Part shown: positions 8,497 through 17,479 of the stretch, piece by piece
Position numbering within the stretch: position 1 is the first letter of the stretch
Layout of the letters: each line of letters opens with the position of its first letter
Source: an uncultured Eubacterium sp.
Lineage (GTDB): Bacteria > Bacillota > Clostridia > Lachnospirales > Lachnospiraceae
Reading direction: 5' to 3'
Assembly: GCA_910584345.1 (NCBI GenBank)
Contig: CAJTZX010000027.1
Coordinates: 1 to 54,349, forward strand
Length of the DNA: 54,349 bases
The notes under the pieces: model-generated
What the model was told of the DNA's origin: nothing
The model's database searches: none
The model's input: the letters and a program-made list of their open reading frames with translations, nothing else
Made by a program: the position numbers and the translations under genes

Positions 8497-9195
8497 TTAT
8501 TTCCGCCCTGTTTCCATATGCTGCGCTCCAAACGGACACCATCGGAGCCACTTCTCAAAAATTCTAAGCCCTGCTAACTGTTTCGGGAAAAAAGTGATGT
8601 ATTTTTTACGTGTATGCACAAATGATGCATTTTCCATCAGACAAATGACTTCTTTCGGCGCCAGCATTACCGCATGACGGTCAAACGGGCACGCATCCAC
8701 AGACTTCCTCGTTAACGGATTTTTCATATTGTGCTCAATCACCATCAATATTCCATCCTTTTTTAACCTTTTGTAAATATTACGGACAACCACATTTCTT
8801 CCTTCTGCCGGAACATGATGTAATACACAGCAGCAAAGGCACAAATCATAATTTTTGTCTAATTTATGCAAATCACTTGTAAAAAAAATATTTTTTCCAT
8901 GTTTGATCCCATCCGCACATTTTATGCTCTCAGCTGAGATATCAAATCCATGCACAATGACATTCGGAAAAGTATCTGCGATCGCTCTTGATACAATTCC
9001 AATCCCGCATCCATAGTCCAGAATTTTGACGATTTTTGAGGAATTCTTTTGTCTGCATTTTTTTATAAAATCTCTCAAATAATACATTTTATATGCTGTA
9101 AAATACGCATGATCGTTACCGGCTCCTTTCAAAACCATGCCCTGTTTCATCAATTCAGAATAATTTTCAGCAATTGTATCAAACTCTGCTTTCAT
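8497..9195 (-). CDS. Class I SAM-dependent methyltransferase
   Basis: About 232 residues. Motif I is KILDYGCGIGIVSRAIAD, followed by an acidic strand end in VHGFDISAESI and LCLCCCVLHHVP as motif IV. I prefer the ATG at 9193-9195 (MKAEFDTIAENYSE), which has AGGAAAGG just upstream; an ATG ten codons earlier has no ribosome binding site and sits in the end of the neighbouring gene. It is the last gene of the wall-polymer operon, 19 bases after the deacetylase-like gene, so a sugar or lipid-linked intermediate is the likely substrate. The substrate cannot be read from sequence. Confidence 0.85.
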   Translation of the reverse strand: MKAEFDTIAENYSELMKQGMVLKGAGNDHAYFTAYKMYYLRDFIKKCRQKNSSKIVKILDYGCGIGIVSRAIADTFPNVIVHGFDISAESIKCADGIKHGKNIFFTSDLHKLDKNYDLCLCCCVLHHVPAEGRNVVVRNIYKRLKKDGILMVIEHNMKNPLTRKSVDACPFDRHAVMLAPKEVICLMENASFVHTRKKYITFFPKQLAGLRIFEKWLRWCPFGAQHMETGRK

Positions 9196-9214
9196 TTTCC
9201 TTTCCTCACCGCCT

Positions 9215-10087
9215 CTAATATCCATATTTTTTCAGTTCTTTTAATGTTTCCGCTTCCATCCATCTGTTTTTTGAAGTATAAAACGCTTTCATCGGCTGAT
9301 TGTCTGCGTCTATAAATTCTTCATGCTTTTTTATTCCTCCGGGATGAAAAAGCACTTCCAGATCATCGCTCTTTTCATAATCCTTATGCCCATCAAAAAG
9401 CCGCAGCACGGACAATACATATTCCAAATTCATCTGCGTCGTTAGCATCAGACCGATAAAATCAGCTTCGCCCACATCAGCATCATATTTTTTTGCAATT
9501 TTTCGGTCCCTTATAGAACAGATTTTTAGAACAAGTATTTTAATTACATTGACCGGCCTGATATATTTGTATAAGCCCGGATGAAGCAAATATATGCTAA
9601 GACGTTCCAGCGGAAATCTGATATACTCTATCTGTCTGCCGCTCTTTTTACATTCTGCACACACAGCTTCAAATACAGCAGGAATCATATGGTAATGTCT
9701 ATGGCTGTCTATCCGTATCTTATAATCATCGGGCAGCAGCGTCAGCATCTTTGTGATCTGCGCACCGCATTCAATCGCTGCCTGCTTGCTCAGTTCTTTT
9801 CTTTTGCATACGGACAGCAAAACGAGCTGAAAAAAAGACCTCCGAAATTTGCCGTTGTGATCTGCTAATAACGGAATCTTCAAAGGATCTGAAACACATG
9901 TGCCTTCTACCAAATTCAAATGAATACTCTTTTTTATGTCATCTGGCAGCTGAGTCATCGTCTCAGCTGCCCACGGACTGTTTGGAATAATACTGACGCT
10001 TCGTAACACGCCGTGCCGATAACAGTTCAGAATTCTCTTTGCCTGATTTTTATTGACCCCATAATCATCTGCATGAAATAAATACAT
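9215..10087 (-). CDS. YdjC/ChbG-family carbohydrate deacetylase
   Basis: A 290-residue metal-dependent deacetylase-fold protein. The metal site is visible as MYLFHADDYGVN at the N-terminus, SIHLNLVEG, and IRIDSHRHYHMIP. The start is taken at 10085-10087 because the family begins exactly at this HADDYG strand and GGGAGG lies nine bases upstream; longer in-frame starts would read into the preceding glycosyltransferase gene. ChbG members remove acetyl groups from N-acetylated di- or oligosaccharides. Between a polyprenyl-phosphate glycosyltransferase and a methyltransferase, it may deacetylate a lipid-linked or polymer-bound amino sugar. Confidence 0.85.
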   Translation of the reverse strand: MYLFHADDYGVNKNQAKRILNCYRHGVLRSVSIIPNSPWAAETMTQLPDDIKKSIHLNLVEGTCVSDPLKIPLLADHNGKFRRSFFQLVLLSVCKRKELSKQAAIECGAQITKMLTLLPDDYKIRIDSHRHYHMIPAVFEAVCAECKKSGRQIEYIRFPLERLSIYLLHPGLYKYIRPVNVIKILVLKICSIRDRKIAKKYDADVGEADFIGLMLTTQMNLEYVLSVLRLFDGHKDYEKSDDLEVLFHPGGIKKHEEFIDADNQPMKAFYTSKNRWMEAETLKELKKYGY

Positions 10088-10091
10088 CCGC

Positions 10092-11072
10092 TTATTCCTC
10101 CCTTTCCGATCCATGACTGCTGCCCGATACGAGCGTTTCTTCAATAAAATAACGTGGACGCCGTTTCGCTTCCATGTAAGTTCGACCGACATATTCTCCC
10201 ACAACGCCAATGCCTATCAGTTCCATTCCTCCAAGCAGCCAAATAGATACAAGCACAGAGGACCACCCTGGAGTCGTAATGCCTTTAAAATAAGAAACAA
10301 CTGTATAAACAATCATAACCAGACTCAGACAAACCAAAACAAAGCCAAGACAGGTTATCATTCTGATCGGACGGATGCTAAAGGAAGTAATTCCATCCAG
10401 CGCTAAACGGAGCATTTTTTTAATTGTATATTTTGACTGTCCCTGTTCTCTTTCATACACGTCAAAATACAACGTTGCAGACTGAAACCCCAGCTCAGGA
10501 ACAATTCCCCTGATAAAAAGATTGTTTTCTCTGTGTTTGATTAAAGCTTCTGCCGCCCTTTTAGACAACAGCCTGTAGTCTGCGCTGTTCGTTATCATTT
10601 TGCATCCCATACAGCGCATCAGTCTGTAATAGAAACCTGCTGTTGTTTTCTTAAAAAAACCGTCCGTCTTTCTATCATTCCGAATACCGTAAACAATATC
10701 GCATCCCTGCTGATACAGTTTTATAAACTGCGGCAGCGCCCTTATATCCTGCTGTAAATCAACATCCATAGTAATGACTGCATCGGCATATTTTACGGCG
10801 TATTCTATCCCGGCATAAATCGCTGTCTGATGACCCTTATTCGCTGATAATTTCAATCCCTCAAAAACCAGATGCTGTTCATGCAATTTTTGAATATATT
10901 TCCACGTATGATCGCCTGAGCCATCATCCACAAAAAGAACGCGGCTGTCCTTTCCGATCGTTCCATTGCTCATCAGCTTGTCCATCCATGTCTTTAATTT
11001 ATCTGCGCTCGAAACAATCGTTTCCTCTTCATTAAAACACGGCAGTACCAGGTACAATGTCAGCTGTGACAC
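10092..11072 (-). CDS. Polyprenyl-phosphate glycosyltransferase (GT2, GtrB/ArnC-like), possibly phase-variable
   Basis: A GT-A enzyme of 326 residues from the GTG at 11070-11072. It has the nucleotide-binding start LVLPCFNEEET, VDDGSGDHT, the DxD motif MDVDLQQD, and two C-terminal membrane helices (about 240-262 and 274-296), the layout of DPM/GtrB/ArnC enzymes that load a sugar on undecaprenyl phosphate. Downstream of this GTG there is only a G9 run as ribosome-binding element. A strong AGGAGG (11121-11126) serves an upstream ATG (11108-11110), whose frame is shifted relative to the body by the G9 tract and stops at 11060-11062. With 7 or 10 Gs the ATG would be in frame. Its natural partner is the GT-C-like gene just upstream. 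Confidence 0.9.
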   Translation of the reverse strand: MSQLTLYLVLPCFNEEETIVSSADKLKTWMDKLMSNGTIGKDSRVLFVDDGSGDHTWKYIQKLHEQHLVFEGLKLSANKGHQTAIYAGIEYAVKYADAVITMDVDLQQDIRALPQFIKLYQQGCDIVYGIRNDRKTDGFFKKTTAGFYYRLMRCMGCKMITNSADYRLLSKRAAEALIKHRENNLFIRGIVPELGFQSATLYFDVYEREQGQSKYTIKKMLRLALDGITSFSIRPIRMITCLGFVLVCLSLVMIVYTVVSYFKGITTPGWSSVLVSIWLLGGMELIGIGVVGEYVGRTYMEAKRRPRYFIEETLVSGSSHGSEREE

Positions 11073-11079
11073 AAAATTA

Positions 11080-11088
11080 CCCCCCCCC
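11080..11088. repeat. G9 homopolymer (C9 on plus strand) at start of glycosyltransferase gene
   Basis: Nine consecutive Cs on the plus strand, by far the longest G/C homopolymer I noticed in this AT-rich window. It lies between the AGGAGG-served ATG at 11110 and the conserved body of the glycosyltransferase. Tract length decides the frame: 7 or 10 Gs join the ATG to the body, 8 gives an immediate TAA, 9 (present) ends at a TGA after 16 codons. Confidence 0.9.
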
Positions 11089-11107
11089 GATTTTTATTTC
11101 TCTTCAC

Positions 11108-11126
11108 CATGCAATCGTTCCCTCCT
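11108..11126 (-). promoter_or_regulatory. Strong ribosome binding site and ATG upstream of the G9 tract
   Basis: On the minus strand AGGAGG (11126-11121) is followed after ten bases by ATG (11110-11108). It lies in the short gap after the GT-C-like gene ends at 11149. It is a better initiation site than the internal GTG at 11072, which supports the idea that the gene really starts here in an alternative tract state. Confidence 0.7.
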
Positions 11127-11148
11127 GACCTGTTCGATCATATTCGTC

Positions 11149-12915
11149 TCACACAACCGATTTGCTCAAATATTCCTCAAACCTGTGATAAAACAGCTCC
11201 TTCCAGTCCGGATAAGACTGATCGTACAAAGACTGCAAATACTGAATATCTTCTGTCTGAAACGGTTCTTTTTTTATATATACAACTGCTTCTACTCCTT
11301 CCTGGAGCGAAACAGAATAAACTTCTTGAAAATGCTGCGCGATTTTGGAATGTTCATCTGTCAGTTCGTTTTGCAAAATTGTAATCACCTGCTGTGTCCC
11401 TTCCTGTAAATGTGTCTGTACCGGAACGGTTGTTACTACAATATCGGAATCAAAAAATCCCGTTGGAAAACCATCCCTTAAATCCACATGCGCCACCGGC
11501 TCCAAATGTAAGGAAGATGCATCCGGAAGATAAAGCTTTTTCAGAATATCGTCGTTTAACACCCTGCTGCTAGACAGACAATAAATCTTCTTTTCTTTTT
11601 GAATGCTCCTAAGATAACGATCCAGTTCTTTCAGCTCGTTAATATCCGATCGATGCCTTGCCACATACCTGTCTTTTTGGCAAATGTACGGATTCAGCAT
11701 AATCAAAGAATTTCCGGCATAAACATATGCTGTGTTGTAAAGAAAACACATTCCCATCAGAACACACAAATATACTGGCAGTCCTTTCTTTCCTATATCC
11801 GATAAAAATAAAAACAGCAGCAGTATCGGGAGCAGAAAAATCCAGTAATGATGAACGCCCGGAGACTGGACGTAGAAAAAATACGCCGTTGCCGTAATTT
11901 CAAAAACAACACAAAACACCAGCAGCGGCAGATATTCCTTATGCTTAAAAATAATCAAAACCGCAGAAACAATCAAAATCGCCAGCAGTAAAATCCCTAA
12001 ATGCTGGACAAAAGTCTTATATTTTGAAAATAAATCTCCTACATTATAAGCTACATATATCTCAGAATAATCGACAAACAGCACCCTTTGTATAAATCCG
12101 TTAAAAAACATCACAAGCGCCAGCAAACCAATCATACCGACTTTTAAATACGACAATATATATGTTTTAATTTCTGACTTTCCCTGCCGCTTAAGCCGCC
12201 AATGACAGAAACTATACCCTGCTCCTCCAAAGATAAATCCTATCAAATAAAAACAATAATACCGTCTTAATAACGCTGCCGCAATCAAAGACGCCGCCAA
12301 AGCCAGAGAATCTATATTTGTAATCCTGTACAAACCGTCGCTTTTATAAAAAATCCACATAGAGCATACAAGCGGCACAAATGCGGCGATGCCCGGATAC
12401 CCGGCCAACATCGGCTGCATGAACCAGGGCATAAGCATAATAACCGCATGAAATATAAGAAAAGAATATTTGCTGTGTGAACCAAACCATACCATCCCCA
12501 GCATACTCAGCGAAAATACAGCTGGAACTGCAAACATAGCATAAACAAGCATCATATAATCAACAAACCTGCCTTGCGTAAACTGCAGTGGCCAGGCAAG
12601 CATTGACGGAATCCACGCCCCATAATCAGAGTTTATCGAAGTGGTGTACACATGTTCCAAAACAGAAAAAGCATCGGTACGATATTGGTTTTCCAGATCA
12701 AGCGCCTGCTGATAATATTTTCCGTAATCCCAATAATAGACAAACTGCTCGCTGGAAACAGCCATATATATAAAAACGCCTGCAAATAAGTAAATAACTG
12801 ACACTGCTGCCAGATTCCATTTTGGCACAGGCAATTTTTTTATAACCTCGAACCTGAGCAGCGGATATGCAATGAAAAAATAATAAATGCCTGCCAATAT
12901 CAGCCAAACAAACAT
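11149..12915 (-). CDS. Polytopic GT-C-type glycosyltransferase-like membrane protein
   Basis: A 588-residue membrane protein with about eleven hydrophobic segments in the first 400 residues and a soluble C-terminal domain of about 190 residues. After the second helix the extracytoplasmic loop holds VYYWDYGKYYQQAL, an acidic motif in the place where GT-C enzymes (PMT/GT39-like) keep their catalytic aspartate. GGGAGG lies eight bases before the ATG. Such proteins use polyprenyl-phosphate sugars made by GtrB-like partners, and the next gene downstream encodes exactly such an enzyme. I infer that it transfers a sugar to the wall polymer outside the membrane. No specific family name can be given. 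Confidence 0.75.
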   Translation of the reverse strand: MFVWLILAGIYYFFIAYPLLRFEVIKKLPVPKWNLAAVSVIYLFAGVFIYMAVSSEQFVYYWDYGKYYQQALDLENQYRTDAFSVLEHVYTTSINSDYGAWIPSMLAWPLQFTQGRFVDYMMLVYAMFAVPAVFSLSMLGMVWFGSHSKYSFLIFHAVIMLMPWFMQPMLAGYPGIAAFVPLVCSMWIFYKSDGLYRITNIDSLALAASLIAAALLRRYYCFYLIGFIFGGAGYSFCHWRLKRQGKSEIKTYILSYLKVGMIGLLALVMFFNGFIQRVLFVDYSEIYVAYNVGDLFSKYKTFVQHLGILLLAILIVSAVLIIFKHKEYLPLLVFCVVFEITATAYFFYVQSPGVHHYWIFLLPILLLFLFLSDIGKKGLPVYLCVLMGMCFLYNTAYVYAGNSLIMLNPYICQKDRYVARHRSDINELKELDRYLRSIQKEKKIYCLSSSRVLNDDILKKLYLPDASSLHLEPVAHVDLRDGFPTGFFDSDIVVTTVPVQTHLQEGTQQVITILQNELTDEHSKIAQHFQEVYSVSLQEGVEAVVYIKKEPFQTEDIQYLQSLYDQSYPDWKELFYHRFEEYLSKSVV

Positions 12916-12935
12916 CCTGTTTCCTCCCGATCAAT

Positions 12936-14798
12936 TTATTCAAATATCTTCCAGTAAAGCTTCCCCAAAACTTTCCTTAACCTGCTTTCTTTACGCAGCG
13001 CTTTCATGAGAATCTTTCTGGCAAGCTTTAAATGTTTTGCTTCTTGTAAATGTTTTGCTTCTTGTATCATTACCGTCTGCACACTTTCTGCTTTCGCGGC
13101 AGCATTCAATGAAACCATATTTCTGATAAGCTGCTCATAAACTACCGTCCCCCTCGCTTTATCCCAAAATACATAAGCCAAATCTCTGTCTGGTTTTAAC
13201 CATGGCTTGGGATTTCCTGCATAATGAATGATGGAAGGATTTTTTTGCGCCTGCTCATAAGCCTCCAGCATATCATAAGGCGCATATTTGATCGTTTCTT
13301 TCCACCGACTGTCCTGGCCAGCAGCCACATTCCATGACATATCCAAATATTTCACTCTGCCTTTGCACACAATATTCAAAAGATCCTTGTCATGATAACG
13401 CCAGTTTCCGGTATCCGTCATCTCCAAAAGCTGCTGCATCGTAACGGTCTTTCTCAGTTTCGTCAAATTCCATACAAGCACGCCAGCCTGAAGATACGTG
13501 GACGGTTTGTTTATCTTAAGCGTATCCAGACAATAACTGCGCGTCTGCAAATCTTTTCGGTTGCATTGACTTGCAAACTCAATATCTGAGATTCCTGCCA
13601 CAAGGCAATTTCCTAATTCTGTCTCATAGAGCTTTGCTATATCGTTACAGACAATCGTATCGCAATCCAAATAAACAATCTTTTCATGCTCTCGAAAAAC
13701 ATCTAATATATAAAATTTAAAAAAAGACTCCTTCCATAAATCATTACGAACGTGTTTTTTATATTGCGCAGTCCATTTAGATACATCTACGAATGCAAAG
13801 CACATTTGGCTGCCGTTATACTTTTTTAAAAATAACTGCTGATTTTCTACTGAAATATTTGTATGAAGAATATAAATCTCATAAAAACGGTCTGCGCACG
13901 CGCAGTCCACAATAGACTGCACACAGACATGCAAAACATGAGCATATGTCTGACTTGCAGCTAATACAACCGACACTGCTCCCTGCTTTTTGGGCCTTAC
14001 AACCTCTGGCTGCACATCTGCAAAACGGAAAAAAGCGCGCTGAATTTCCCCCAGCCGACAGCTTTTTTTCGTCTTTAAATACTGGTAATATACTCCCGCC
14101 ATCCGTTCTCCAAGATGGCCAATCGTACGGTATGCCTCTTTGGAATATTCGCTAAAATCCGCCCTTTTTTCAACTTCCTGCAAAACGTCGAACAGTATGG
14201 AAGAATATTCATAAAACAGCTCTTTTTTGGCAATAAACATATTGCAGTGGTAGCATACAGATCCGCTAAAATATTGTTGCGCGGACGGATACAATTCGGG
14301 ATATTTTTCCTGTATAACCTGCAGCAAAATATCTACGTCTTTGATATGTAATTCTGGCGAGTTCAAATACTGTTCATAAACGCTTTCCGCCTTTAGCTCC
14401 TGTGCAGGCACGCCTATTACGATGATAAAATCGTACCGGCTGATAAATTCCCGCATTGTCTTTTCATCGAGACGCAATTGCGTAATCGCCCGCTCATCCA
14501 GATAATCATAATATTCCATCGGCCTTACAGATTTTTGTGCAAAAGAAAACAAACGCCTGTAGTGGCAAAACCCAAAATAGTCTGCCTGCATATTTTTCCA
14601 TGCCCAATACTGCGTCGTCAATTCGCAGTAAGATTTATTTTTCTCTGAAATATTTTCCCCCTGGTTATCCAAATACAGGTACGGAGGAATTTCTTTCGTC
14701 TGAAAATGGCTGCCCGCAATTACATGATAAAACATCGGATGCATCAGACATACTGTATTTCGGTTTGGCGTGTGGCTGACAAAAATTTTAATATCCAT
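12936..14798 (-). CDS. DUF4422-GT8 two-domain glycosyltransferase (copy A)
   Basis: A 620-residue protein. The N-terminal DUF4422 domain (about 1-225) has IKIFVSHTP, KSYCELTTQYWAWKN and FGFCHYRR; this domain occurs in capsule and exopolysaccharide glycosyltransferases. The C-terminal GT8 domain (about 272-545) has the DxD motif LDCDTIVC at about 377-384 and the distal IIHYAGNPKPW block that binds nucleotide-sugar phosphates. The start at 14796-14798 is chosen because GGAGG lies eight bases upstream and the paralogue at 20118-21944 begins at the same position. Near the C-terminus an 18-bp direct repeat (13031-13066) duplicates the residues QEAKHL. It is a clear paralogue of the other DUF4422-GT8 gene in this operon. 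Confidence 0.88.
   Translation of the reverse strand: MDIKIFVSHTPNRNTVCLMHPMFYHVIAGSHFQTKEIPPYLYLDNQGENISEKNKSYCELTTQYWAWKNMQADYFGFCHYRRLFSFAQKSVRPMEYYDYLDERAITQLRLDEKTMREFISRYDFIIVIGVPAQELKAESVYEQYLNSPELHIKDVDILLQVIQEKYPELYPSAQQYFSGSVCYHCNMFIAKKELFYEYSSILFDVLQEVEKRADFSEYSKEAYRTIGHLGERMAGVYYQYLKTKKSCRLGEIQRAFFRFADVQPEVVRPKKQGAVSVVLAASQTYAHVLHVCVQSIVDCACADRFYEIYILHTNISVENQQLFLKKYNGSQMCFAFVDVSKWTAQYKKHVRNDLWKESFFKFYILDVFREHEKIVYLDCDTIVCNDIAKLYETELGNCLVAGISDIEFASQCNRKDLQTRSYCLDTLKINKPSTYLQAGVLVWNLTKLRKTVTMQQLLEMTDTGNWRYHDKDLLNIVCKGRVKYLDMSWNVAAGQDSRWKETIKYAPYDMLEAYEQAQKNPSIIHYAGNPKPWLKPDRDLAYVFWDKARGTVVYEQLIRNMVSLNAAAKAESVQTVMIQEAKHLQEAKHLKLARKILMKALRKESRLRKVLGKLYWKIFE
13031..13066. repeat. 18-bp direct repeat in the 3' part of the DUF4422-GT8 gene
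   Basis: Two adjacent identical units (AATGTTTTGCTTCTTGTA at 13031-13048 and 13049-13066). They encode a six-residue duplication (QEAKHL) in the helical C-terminal tail. In frame, so expansion or contraction would be tolerated. Confidence 0.85.
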
Positions 14799-14828
14799 TT
14801 CATTTTCCTCCCATTTCGCCATAAATCA

Positions 14829-14875
14829 CTTCCCTCAGCTTTCTATTCATAAACTTTCCATTCACAAACTTTCAA
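14829..14875. repeat. Three 15-bp imperfect repeats over the stop codon of the TagF-GT4 gene
   Basis: On the minus strand, units of the form TGAATnGAAAGTTTr follow each other three times, beginning in the last codons of the TagF-GT4 gene and running into the gap before the DUF4422-GT8 gene. The TGA stop of the TagF-GT4 gene lies within the first unit, so a change here could move the end of the protein. Confidence 0.7.
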
Positions 14876-17448
14876 TTCATAAAAAGAGCCTGCTTAAATT
14901 CTTCATACGCTTCTTTGTTGTATGTATCATCATGAAAGACATAAGTATTTTCTATCTTACCGCAAAGGTACGCCAACATCCCTTTATAAATAGAATCCGC
15001 GTCCATATGCACAAGATACTGGCCATTCTCCAGTAAGGAACCCTCTACTGAAGAAAAATCGGAAAGAATCACCGGCAGATGCAGCGCCCTGGCTTCAAAA
15101 ACTGTCAACGGCTGACCTTCATATAAAGAAGGAAGCACAAAACAATCGCATTGATACATCAATCCAAACGGATTCGATAAAACACCTGTCAAAATCACCC
15201 TGTCCTGCATGTTCAATTTACGAATCAGGTTTTCCAGGTTTTTTCTTTCCGGTCCCTGTCCAATAATATAAAGCATTACATTTGGCTGTTCCTGCGCCAG
15301 CCTTGCAAAAGCTTTTATCATCTCTGCCTGATTTTTTTCAGCAGACAGTCTTGCAAGATTAACAAACCGTACGATTTTATTTTTGACCTTTTCCTGATTA
15401 CTGCAAATGTCAAACGTACCGCCCATCGCAGTGTCGAATGGTTCCGGCTGCAATGGGATCAGCCGAAGGCTTTTTATCATGCCGCCCTCCGACAGCGTAT
15501 AATAACAAAAATCCTGTTTACGTAAAATACTACCTGTTTGGCTGCCCTTGTGCACACGTGCAAAATCGACACAGTTCTTTGCATATCTGAACTTTTCCTG
15601 ATTTGCATATGCAGATAAATGCTTTCTGTTTACCTCCATAATTTGACGGCTGCATGAAACCAGATAATCAAATTTGTGATATATGGCAAAAACTCTTTTT
15701 AACCAGTGAAATCGCGTCTGATATTCAGAAGTCATATCGTTATGCATCCAAATTCCTGTCTTCGCATTTTTCTGCATCAGGCAGAAGGTGGCAAATGTAA
15801 TGTCATATCCATCATAATCAATCGCATAATCAAACACACAGTCTCCAAACAACCTCCGGCATTCCCGTTCATATGCCCGCTTTGGAAAAAACAATCTGCC
15901 AAAACCTTTTACTGGGTTTGTCTGTGTGTAAAAATTGTTTCTGATTTCTTCCAGGATGCCCGCTACAATCCCACCTTGTCTAAGCAATACCCGCGCCTTT
16001 GGATTTATTTTCATAATCTGTTCCTTCTGCCGTCCGTCTATCGGCGGTTTTACAAGAACTGTTACGTCATAGGCTTCATAATCCACCTGATTCAGCAAAT
16101 TAATCAGCGCCGTACTGATTCCGTTTGTTTGAACGGGTCCTCGGGAAATGAGTAACTTTTTCTTATTATTTTTACATTCCACTATATGAACACCTTCCGT
16201 CTGACCCAAAAACACCGCTCGCACGATTTTTTTCGTAATAGAGCCAATTTCGTAACTGCAGCTCCAGCTGCGTACCTTATCATAATGTTTTTTATGCTTC
16301 GCAAACACCTCCTGAATCTTACATATCCAGCCTCCTAAAATTTCAAGGTCATCCGTATAAGGTCCTGGCAGCGCCTCCAGGCCAAAATACATGCCGCGCT
16401 GTTTTAAATACCGTTCCAAATCTGTAATATAAAATAAAACCGGTTTTCCCGTAGCAAGAAAGTCAAAATAAATACTCGAATAATCACTGATTAAAATATC
16501 CGTAATGCTCAAAACCGCATTGGCATCCACCGTAGCCGGTATTACATAAGAAAAATCATCCAGCGTTTCTTTTATCTTGCTGTAGACGACCTGATGCACC
16601 TTGACTAAAATCTGATATGCACTTGTATCTATCATCTGCTCCAGTGTTTCTTTTAAATTCACAAAACCATCCAGACTGCAGTCAGGATTTGAATAGCCAC
16701 CCCTCCAAGTCGGTGCATACAGAATAATTTTTTTATCCGTCTGTACGGATACGCCAGCCTCGCGCAATTCCTTGTAAATAGTATCTTTTTGTGTATGCAC
16801 AAGCAGATCCAGACGTGGATATCCTTCTTCTATAATCTTAACCTCAGACAAGCCGCCCTGTTTAAACGCATGCATATAGATATCTGTTAAAAAAGGGTTC
16901 GCTGAAATCATATAATCTGCATGAAAGAAATTACGTGCCGTATTAGACATTACAAGCGCTCCCTGCGGTTCATCATAGCCAAGTGTTTTTAACGGAATTC
17001 CATGCCATGTATTGACATATATCTGCTCTGGTTTTTTAATGAAGTAAGTGGAAAATGTGAAGTTATTGACCAAATATTTTGCACTGGCAAGATATTTCAG
17101 ATACTTTTTAGATTCAAACTGTACAAATTTTACATTTGAATACTTTTTTTTATACTTTTGCATCAACTCCTGATGATTTTCAAGACGATCTAATACCCAG
17201 ATATGTTGAAAGGTCCCATATTCTGGGTTTTGTATTAGTTCCTGAAAGATTGCATATGGATTGCATAAAAGCCCCCTTCCGTAAAAGGACTCATATAAAA
17301 TCATCTGTTTTTTTACTCGCTTATGTTTATAGTACCATGCATAATACAAATCTCTCCGTTGAGCCGGGTGAAATATAAATTTTTTCAACGGACCAAGCAG
17401 CAGCGAGAATCCGAGCTTCATTTCTGTTTTTAAGATCCTAAAATTCAT
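14872..17448 (-). CDS. TagF-like CDP-glycerol glycerophosphotransferase fused to GT4 glycosyltransferase
   Basis: An 858-residue two-enzyme protein. Residues about 45-410 are a CDP-glycerol glycerophosphotransferase domain: NTWHGIPLKTLG (146-157), IILYAPTWRGG (241-251) and SDYSSIYFDF (321-330) are the conserved catalytic/CDP-binding blocks. Residues about 425-850 are a GT-B fold GT4 enzyme: RGPVQTNGISTAL at its start, FVNLARLSAEKNQ, YIIGQGPERKNLE and the C-terminal LPSLYEGQPLTVFEA. The protein could add glycerol phosphate and a sugar in the same polymer. TagD, which makes CDP-glycerol, is the gene immediately upstream (31-base gap), which supports the substrate. The stop lies in a short tandem repeat. 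No signal peptide; cytoplasmic, membrane-associated. Confidence 0.9.
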   Translation of the reverse strand: MNFRILKTEMKLGFSLLLGPLKKFIFHPAQRRDLYYAWYYKHKRVKKQMILYESFYGRGLLCNPYAIFQELIQNPEYGTFQHIWVLDRLENHQELMQKYKKKYSNVKFVQFESKKYLKYLASAKYLVNNFTFSTYFIKKPEQIYVNTWHGIPLKTLGYDEPQGALVMSNTARNFFHADYMISANPFLTDIYMHAFKQGGLSEVKIIEEGYPRLDLLVHTQKDTIYKELREAGVSVQTDKKIILYAPTWRGGYSNPDCSLDGFVNLKETLEQMIDTSAYQILVKVHQVVYSKIKETLDDFSYVIPATVDANAVLSITDILISDYSSIYFDFLATGKPVLFYITDLERYLKQRGMYFGLEALPGPYTDDLEILGGWICKIQEVFAKHKKHYDKVRSWSCSYEIGSITKKIVRAVFLGQTEGVHIVECKNNKKKLLISRGPVQTNGISTALINLLNQVDYEAYDVTVLVKPPIDGRQKEQIMKINPKARVLLRQGGIVAGILEEIRNNFYTQTNPVKGFGRLFFPKRAYERECRRLFGDCVFDYAIDYDGYDITFATFCLMQKNAKTGIWMHNDMTSEYQTRFHWLKRVFAIYHKFDYLVSCSRQIMEVNRKHLSAYANQEKFRYAKNCVDFARVHKGSQTGSILRKQDFCYYTLSEGGMIKSLRLIPLQPEPFDTAMGGTFDICSNQEKVKNKIVRFVNLARLSAEKNQAEMIKAFARLAQEQPNVMLYIIGQGPERKNLENLIRKLNMQDRVILTGVLSNPFGLMYQCDCFVLPSLYEGQPLTVFEARALHLPVILSDFSSVEGSLLENGQYLVHMDADSIYKGMLAYLCGKIENTYVFHDDTYNKEAYEEFKQALFMN

Positions 17449-17479
17449 GATATCTTTATCCTTCCTCTGTATCCATCTG

